A DNA stretch of 16,120 bases from the NCBI GenBank assembly GCA_964463255.1, contig CAYXBC010000064.1:1-16120 (forward strand). The letters are read 5' to 3'. Both the position numbers and the translations under genes were made by a program. Under the pieces are notes generated by a model, which searched no databases, had not been told where the DNA came from, and worked only from the letters and a program-made list of their open reading frames with translations. This DNA is from CAJBLF01 sp964463255. GTDB taxonomy: Bacteria; Patescibacteriota; Gracilibacteria; Absconditabacterales; Absconditicoccaceae. Shown here piece after piece: positions 11,080 to 16,120 of the stretch. Each line of letters opens with the position of its first letter. Within the stretch, counting starts at the first letter, position 1.

Positions 11080-14000
11080 ATGATGTCACCGCTGCACCAT
11101 CTCCAGCATCCTGAATGACTCTTCGAATACTTCCATCAGAAAGTACATCATGCTTTTGGTATATTCATATTGGCAATCATCGGCATGCTCCGAGGCACAT
11201 CCAATATCCTGAGCCAAGCATCCGCATGACGACAGCGGTGAGGTTTCTTAAATTCTGAGTTCCGACAACAAAGTCCCAATACCTGAAATATCATCTATGC
11301 GCTTTTTGGCGACTGATCACCATGATCCACAGCATATACCAGATTATGGGGAAGTAACTGCATCCCTTCAACTATCAAAGTACTTCCTCAAGGATTCAAT
11401 GGATTGGCGTGAGAATCCAATACTATCTATCTCATCAATCCTGGTACTTATACCCTTACCTCGCCTATCGTCCTCAACGATTGTTCTGCATTGATTGGAA
11501 CTGGCGATGTTATCATCAAAGCTAGTAATGATAGCACCTACATCGATATCACGGAAAAACATAACGTCATCTTGGATACCTTCTCCTTCGACGGCAATGA
11601 TGCGAATACAGACAATATCCAGATCAATTATTCCCAGGATGTTTCATTGAACGCCATCAGGAGCTACAAAACCAGCCAGTATGGACTTATAAGTTCCGCC
11701 ACAAAAAATCTCCTGATTGCCAATTCGTATTTTATGAATAATGCGTATGGTCTTGCTCTCAGCGATGGATCCTCTTATGCTACACTCAATAATATCTTCG
11801 CCTACAACAACTCTGAACAAGCGATAGCAGTGACTGATTCGGATTATATGACCATCAACAACGCTCAGATAGCCAATTCACCGGTCGGACTCGCTCTAAC
11901 ATCCCATTCTACTCCATGACGCATCGTCCTCAACAATTCCCTCCTTTATAATAATGAAACTAGCATCACCGATGCATGAGCTTCATGATACCTCTATAAT
12001 GTCAGTATCTATAATTCCACACAATGAATGGATATACTCGATGGTTCCTGAGGTATAGAATATTACTGACCTCTCCATATCTTCAGCACCGATACACCTT
12101 TTTCACCATCAGGAAAAATCATATCCTGATCTACTACACCTCTAGATCGATGAAAATGAATGTTTGATGATTCTGATCTTTGACTCTCCTATGATTGGAT
12201 GACCAATGTACAGAATAGCAACGGACAACGGTTATTGAATTGAACAGACCGAGCATGATTGAGAACAATCTTCTCTTTTGATCTGAGCAGAAGACCAATC
12301 AGATATGTCTTTTGATGAAATGTATTTAAACAAGCTGCTCCACTCAGATATAAAGGCACAATCCTGCAAAAATATGGCATGGATTGACGAGATTATAAGC
12401 ATGCAAAATATATCACTGAACCTGAATCTGCGCTTCTTGTCAGCCAGCAAGAATTAGTAAACCAATATTTCTGAGATACTTCCATCTTCACGAAAAATTG
12501 GCAGAAAAACTGATGTTCTCTCCCTTCTTTCCAAATCAAGACGCTGAATCCAGGAATCTTCGCCTCTAGCTATCAATTTGAAGATCATACCATCTATCTC
12601 CTTACGGGAGGTGATTATGTCTCGACTGTCGCAGGGACCAACAATGGCTTCGTCTTTAACGGCAACTGTATCGCACTTATTGGCAAGCCTACCACGAGAT
12701 TTACCAAAACAAGCGCTGGAAATAGCATCTTATATGCCGACACCAAACGTAATATTATCATCGATACCGTCAAGATAGATGCGAACCTTGCTCCCTATAT
12801 GGCTCAGTCAGCGCTCAGGATGGATAATTCCACTAATAACTCCACCTTCAATACTATCAAGACATTCAATGCGAGCTCGTATGGTATGTACTTCGGTATC
12901 GGTTCACATCACAATACCATCATCAACTCGCAGACATTCAACAATACCGTAGCCGGCATCTATTTCTATTATTCATCCAATTATAATACCGTAACGAACG
13001 TGCAAGCATTCAACAATTCCTGATATGGAATTTGGTTCACTAATGGATCGAATAGAAATGCTGTAAATAACTTTCAATGATACAATAACAAGGTCGGACT
13101 CTATGGAGAGCTTACTACCCAATCCAATGTCATCAACAGCGCTTCTCTGTATAACAACAGCGATGCCGGTATCTCACTCAAAAACTCCTATGATTATATC
13201 TTCAATGATATCAAAGTATTTAATAATAAGGTAGGGATCAGAATGACCAATAATTCCGTAAGGAATACCTATTACTGAGAACTAACGCTCGCCAATAATC
13301 AGGTATCTGATTTCGAGGGAACGACAGGATATGATTTCTATCTCACTCCCGGATCAGCATGAACATTCATCAACTGATGAATCCTGAATACCTGATGAAA
13401 TCTCCTCGGTTGTCAGCGAGTCACCAATCCTAAATTGTCCGGCAACGGACTTGTCCTGCTTAATAATACTCTTTGTTCAAATAGCTGATATCTGCCGTGA
13501 TTTCTCTCTTCGTATGCAAGCACAGTCACCTATATTTTTTGATCCACCACTGATAGACAGGAGGTCCCGGTGAGCTATAGCGATACTACTGGTATCGTCG
13601 AAGTCCCTGATCACTATGATATCACAAAATCTGTCGGAGAGCCGTTTGCGCTTATCCCTATGATCTATACCTGACCGGATATAACGCCGCCGACTGCTCC
13701 TGTACTCACTGCTTTGCTCAATGGCGAACAAGTATTTTTTGTGACATTCGAGTGGACCCCGAGCACTGATATTGGCTCATGAGTAGATGGCTATATGTAT
13801 GAAATATCACCAAATACCACTTTCTCTCCCATCAGTGCTATAGGATACATTACTACGATAACATGATCTCTATGATCTCCGAGTACCTGATTTACCGCTA
13901 CTACGGGAACCTATTTCCGGAGGATGAAAGCCAAGGATATGATGGGCAATTATTCCTCTCTCAGCAATTATGGAAGTTTCACCGTTACTGATTTCACCGG

Positions 14001-15045
14001 TCGGACATCTACCAGCAAAAAATATGCCGATCTCAATACGTATTACGATTCGGATACCATCATCCTGACCGGCATCAGACCATGACTGAGCGTAATGGCT
14101 AGCGTGATTGGCACGGGTACAATCTATAGAAATGGATACAATGAAGGTACAAATACCTATCTCCAGGACGGAGATAGAATCTATATCACCGTAAAATCCA
14201 GCGATAGCTATCAGAAGACGCTCACCTGAGGACTTATGATAGCCAATAGGATGCTCACTTTCCCTGTCACTACCAGATGGTCATCAGGAGAGATATGCAT
14301 TACAACTACTGGCGATAAAGCTACTATCCAAACTCAGTTCAATATCCAGCTCCTCAGCTATTCCGGAAATACAAACAATTATACTACATTTCTTTCCGGT
14401 ATGACACAAAAGTTGTCTGGTAGTGTAAATCTCTCAGACTCCTGCAATCTTAGCTATCTTCAGAACCTCATCGCTACGGCATTGGGCATCACACTTACCG
14501 GCGCCATAGATACCTGAACCTATATCGCTGCCAACTGTAAGGAATATCCGGTGGTATACGATAGCACCAAAATGGGCTATACTTCGTCTATCTTTAAGGT
14601 AACGACCTATTTTGCCAACCGCGATACGATGGGTATGTTTATCGATTCCAGAAATGCCTGAAATTGTCATTTCAATACCTATGCTTCCTCATCATCGGTC
14701 TTTTACAATACTGATCCTACAAGACATATCGCAGCCAATGGAAAAATCTATACCATCCTGGATGATACCCAATGATATACGGCCAATGAAATGAGCGTGA
14801 AAAAATATTTTGCGACTCTAGAAGAACTCCGTAGCTATATCGATATCAAGAATCCTCTCCCTGAAGTCCGAAATCACACTATCGATAGCACATTCACACC
14901 ACTCGATTATAGCGCTCCCAACGCCAAGACTTATACCATCTATATGACTGATAAATGATATATGTCCTATGCATTCCGTAGCATCAGATACTTCGATACC
15001 ATCCAAGAAATTGAAACCTTCATCGACACCAATAATAAGAAATAA
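11080..15045 (+). CDS. Secreted twin beta-helix surface protein with shared C-terminal region, code 25
   Basis: The frame is open to TAA at 15043 with about 45 in-frame TGA read as Gly, giving about 1,321 aa. The start is the first of two adjacent ATGs (11080, 11083), the first in-frame ATG after a TAG at 11056; I see no Shine-Dalgarno. Residues about 25-37 (AFGIFILAIIGML) are hydrophobic after a His/Lys-containing n-region. LSQASA|G near residue 49 would suit signal peptidase, so Sec export is likely. Right-handed parallel beta-helix regions, rich in N-N-T and YG(I/L) rungs (PbH1/NosD-like), span about residues 115-330 and 504-760 as two copies of one larger unit. Residues about 866-973 are an Fn3-like A module with TGTYFRRMKAKDMMGN, like those of the upstream gene. 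An IgI-like domain follows near 980-1065, then three terminal repeats. No polysaccharide-lyase active site is evident. It lies 36 bp downstream of the giant gene and ends at a terminator, so an operon is plausible. Function is probably adhesion, as an inference. Confidence 0.9.
11340..13590 (+). repeat. Internal tandem duplication of a beta-helix unit within gene 2
   Basis: Unit 1 (about 11340-12360) and unit 2 (about 12480-13590) align along their lengths. Each starts with a Trp-containing lead-in (RLWGSNC versus KNWQKNGC). Then come TIYL..PG.Y or TIYLLTGGDY, a Cys and ALIG, a polar helix entry ending NVILDTFSFDGN versus NIIIDTVKIDAN, the Asn-rich rungs, and a closing segment with MTN...NG..LLN and (V/I)FG. 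The copies are diverged at DNA level, so the duplication is old. Only unit 2 is followed by the Fn3-like A module. Confidence 0.7.
14527..15042 (+). repeat. Three tandem C-terminal APNGK.Y repeats (gene 2)
   Basis: Copies start at 14527 (AANCKEYPV), 14731 (AANGKIYTI) and 14914 (APNAKTYTI), spaced 204 and 183 nt, exactly as in the upstream gene. Copy 1 again has the Cys variant and a GNCHFNTY linker. Copies 2 and 3 are joined by RNHTIDSTFTPLDY, matching RNHIIDRTFTPLSY in gene 1. Copies correspond one-to-one between genes better than to each other within a gene, so the triplet existed before the two genes separated. Confidence 0.8.
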
Positions 15046-15060
15046 TTTTTCTGACCTATG

Positions 15061-15094
15061 AAAACGATCATCCTCTTTCTGGATGGTCTTTTTT
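15061..15094 (+). terminator. Rho-independent terminator after gene 2
   Basis: GATCATCC (15066-15073) pairs with GGATGGTC (15081-15088), giving an 8-bp stem with one G-T wobble and a 7-base loop. Six T follow at 15089-15094, and A61-A64 could extend the stem into the T tract. It sits about 20 bp after the TAA and separates the surface-protein genes from pyrF. Confidence 0.75.
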
Positions 15095-15103
15095 CTGATT
15101 CCC

Positions 15104-15132
15104 TTGATTTTTGTCCGACAATTCTATATATA
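15104..15132 (+). promoter_or_regulatory. Candidate sigma70-type promoter for pyrF
   Basis: TTGATT (15104-15109), a 17-base spacer and TATATA (15127-15132) lie between the upstream terminator and the pyrF ATG. The -10 sits in an AT-rich imperfect palindrome of TATATAT/ATATATA (about 15125-15141), so the exact hexamer is uncertain. No Bacteroidota-style TAnnTTTG element is present. The leader of about 37 nt before ATG is A-rich without a recognisable Shine-Dalgarno. Confidence 0.4.
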
Positions 15133-15175
15133 TCATATATAAATAAAAAGTCAAATCTCAACTAAAACAACAATT

Positions 15176-16009
15176 ATGAACTACGAACAATTATTCGAAC
15201 AAATCAGAAAAAAAAAATCATTTCTGTGTATCGGTCTCGATACCGATAAAATGAAAATCCCACAACATCTTTGGGATAATGGTGATGAAATATTCACTTT
15301 CAATAAGGAAATCGTGGATGCAACGCATCATCTTTGTATTGCCTATAAACCAAATCTCGCCTTCTATGAATCTCAAGGGTTGCAAGGATGGCAGGCTTTG
15401 GACAAGACAGCTCGCTATATCAAGGAAAATTATCCGGACATCTTTCTCATCGCTGATGCAAAACGAGGCGATATCGGAAACACCTCTAAGATGTATGCTC
15501 AAGCATTCTTCACCAACATGCCCTTTGATGCAATCACCGTCGCTCCTTATATGGGCGAAGATTCTGTAGCGCCATTTTTGGAATATCCTGACAAATGGGC
15601 CATCCTACTTGCACTCACTTCCAACAAGGGATCACAAGACTTCCAGTTTAGAAAAAATCCCAATGGGTACCCGATGTTTTGGGATGTTCTGAGTATCTCC
15701 GAAACATGGGGAACATGCAATACTATGATGTACGTGGTAGGTGCGACCAAAGCAGACCAGCTTACCACCATCCGCAGATTCGTTCCTAATCATTTTCTCC
15801 TGGTCCCTGGAGTCGGAGCTCAAGGAGGCAGTCTCCAAGAGGTTGCTACTTATGGCATGAATCATCATTGTGGACTAATCGTTAATTCTTCCCGTGAGAT
15901 TATCTATGCAGGAAAGGATGAACACTTCGCTGAGGCAGCAGCCAATATCGCCCATGAAAAATATCAACAGCCTATGGCAATGTTTCTTCGCGATAAAAGA
16001 TTACTCTAA
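15176..16009 (+). CDS. pyrF: Orotidine-5'-phosphate decarboxylase (type 2)
   Basis: This cytosolic enzyme decarboxylates OMP to UMP, the last step of de novo pyrimidine synthesis. The 277 residues match the usual length of the roughly 270-aa type 2 PyrF family. The N-terminal strand has LCIGLDTD (17-24), a conserved Lys lies in AYKPN (K58), and DAKRGDIGNT (94-103) provides the catalytic D94-K96-D99 set. The phosphate loop is PGVGAQGG (211-218), followed by VNSSR near residue 242. The start at ATG 15176 fits the family N-terminus (NYEQLFEQIRKKKSF). It has its own candidate promoter and terminator, and no other pyrimidine genes lie beside it here. All 18 glycines are GGN, with no in-frame TGA, unlike the two genes upstream. 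From memory the protein closely resembles Bacteroidota PyrF, so acquisition by transfer is possible. Confidence 0.97.
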   Translation: MNYEQLFEQIRKKKSFLCIGLDTDKMKIPQHLWDNGDEIFTFNKEIVDATHHLCIAYKPNLAFYESQGLQGWQALDKTARYIKENYPDIFLIADAKRGDIGNTSKMYAQAFFTNMPFDAITVAPYMGEDSVAPFLEYPDKWAILLALTSNKGSQDFQFRKNPNGYPMFWDVLSISETWGTCNTMMYVVGATKADQLTTIRRFVPNHFLLVPGVGAQGGSLQEVATYGMNHHCGLIVNSSREIIYAGKDEHFAEAAANIAHEKYQQPMAMFLRDKRLL

Positions 16010-16020
16010 TACAATACTTT

Positions 16021-16048
16021 CGCCCGGATATCTCCGGGTGATTTTTTT
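16021..16048 (+). terminator. Rho-independent terminator after pyrF
   Basis: CGCCCGGA (16021-16028) pairs with TCCGGGTG (16033-16040) around a TATC loop. This is an 8-bp GC-rich stem with one G-T wobble, followed by A and seven T (16042-16048). It starts 11 bp after the pyrF stop. I see no gene in the remaining bases to 16120. Confidence 0.9.
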
Positions 16049-16120
16049 ATATCTTCTGATATTTTCCCATATTTTTTCTTCCTCACTTGAAAAATATAGG
16101 GATAATAGAACTTTTTGTGT

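Noticed and set aside
11063..11251. 62-aa ORF from ATG 11063 to TAA 11249 in another frame, just after gene 1.
   Set aside because: It overlaps the start of gene 2, has no recognisable features, and the gene 2 frame over the same bases encodes a convincing signal segment.
663..15006. Minus-strand ORFs of 60-150 codons across the surface genes, including 6864-7310.
   Set aside because: They lie antisense to the continuous code-25 frames, show no domain motifs and reflect only the base composition of the opposite strand.
1..15045. Reading the region as a decayed pseudogene because of the hundreds of TGA stops.
   Set aside because: TAA and TAG are completely absent in frame over 11 kb and 4 kb, the frame never shifts, and TGA falls at conserved glycine positions. 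This is recoding, not decay.
1..15045. TGA read as tryptophan (code 4).
   Set aside because: TGA columns in the repeats align with GGN, not TGG, and Trp codons are separately present as TGG in motifs such as TTWSPLEPY.
15058..15165. 35-aa ORF starting ATGAAAACG between gene 2 and pyrF.
   Set aside because: Its first codons are the terminator hairpin and T tract, and its end overlaps the AT-rich pyrF promoter region. The ORF looks fortuitous.
16087..16106. TTGAAA and GATAAT near the window end as a promoter for a downstream gene.
   Set aside because: The spacer is only about 8 bases, too short for a sigma70-type promoter, and no downstream gene is visible.

Overview
The window reads as the end of a contig from a bacterium that uses genetic code 25, in which UGA encodes glycine. 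That code is known from the candidate phyla Absconditabacteria (SR1) and Gracilibacteria. Under the standard code the first 15 kb breaks into meaningless short ORFs. With TGA read as Gly, two very long frames appear, each ending at TAA. The reassignment is visible in the DNA itself: at equivalent positions of repeated protein modules, TGA and GGN alternate, for example in the AGYCYKTGLN motif. Bases 1-18 are a Tn5/Nextera mosaic-end adapter remnant, so the first gene is cut by the contig end rather than by biology.

Layout: (1) 1-11043 (+), the 3' part of a giant gene of at least 3,680 codons. It encodes a secreted or surface protein built from Ig-like and Fn3-like modules. The 5' third carries assorted bacterial Ig-like domains. 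From about 3355 to 9400 there is an array of nine cysteine-paired 'B' modules alternating with Fn3-like 'A' modules, with period about 620 nt, then about 910 nt where a third 'C' module is inserted. It ends in a distinctive C-terminal region. (2) 11080-15045 (+), a second surface protein of about 1,321 aa. It has an N-terminal hydrophobic signal segment, two tandem copies of a right-handed beta-helix unit, one A-type Fn3-like module, and the same C-terminal region as gene 1. (3) A rho-independent terminator at about 15061-15094, then a promoter candidate, pyrF (orotidine-5'-phosphate decarboxylase, 15176-16009, +) and a strong terminator at 16021-16048. The last 72 bases hold nothing I can call.

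Genes 1 and 2 look like paralogous partners. Their roughly 450 C-terminal residues are collinear: A module, a divergent Ig-like domain, a linker, then three tandem 'APNGK.Y' repeats spaced 204 and 183 nt in both genes. This shared tail on otherwise different ectodomains is the strongest candidate for something undescribed, perhaps a lineage-specific anchoring, sorting or secretion module. Known code-25 bacteria are epibionts or predators of other cells, so a role in host or prey attachment is a reasonable inference but is not shown by the sequence. pyrF is unrelated. It uses only GGN glycine codons and resembles Bacteroidota PyrF from memory, which suggests horizontal acquisition.
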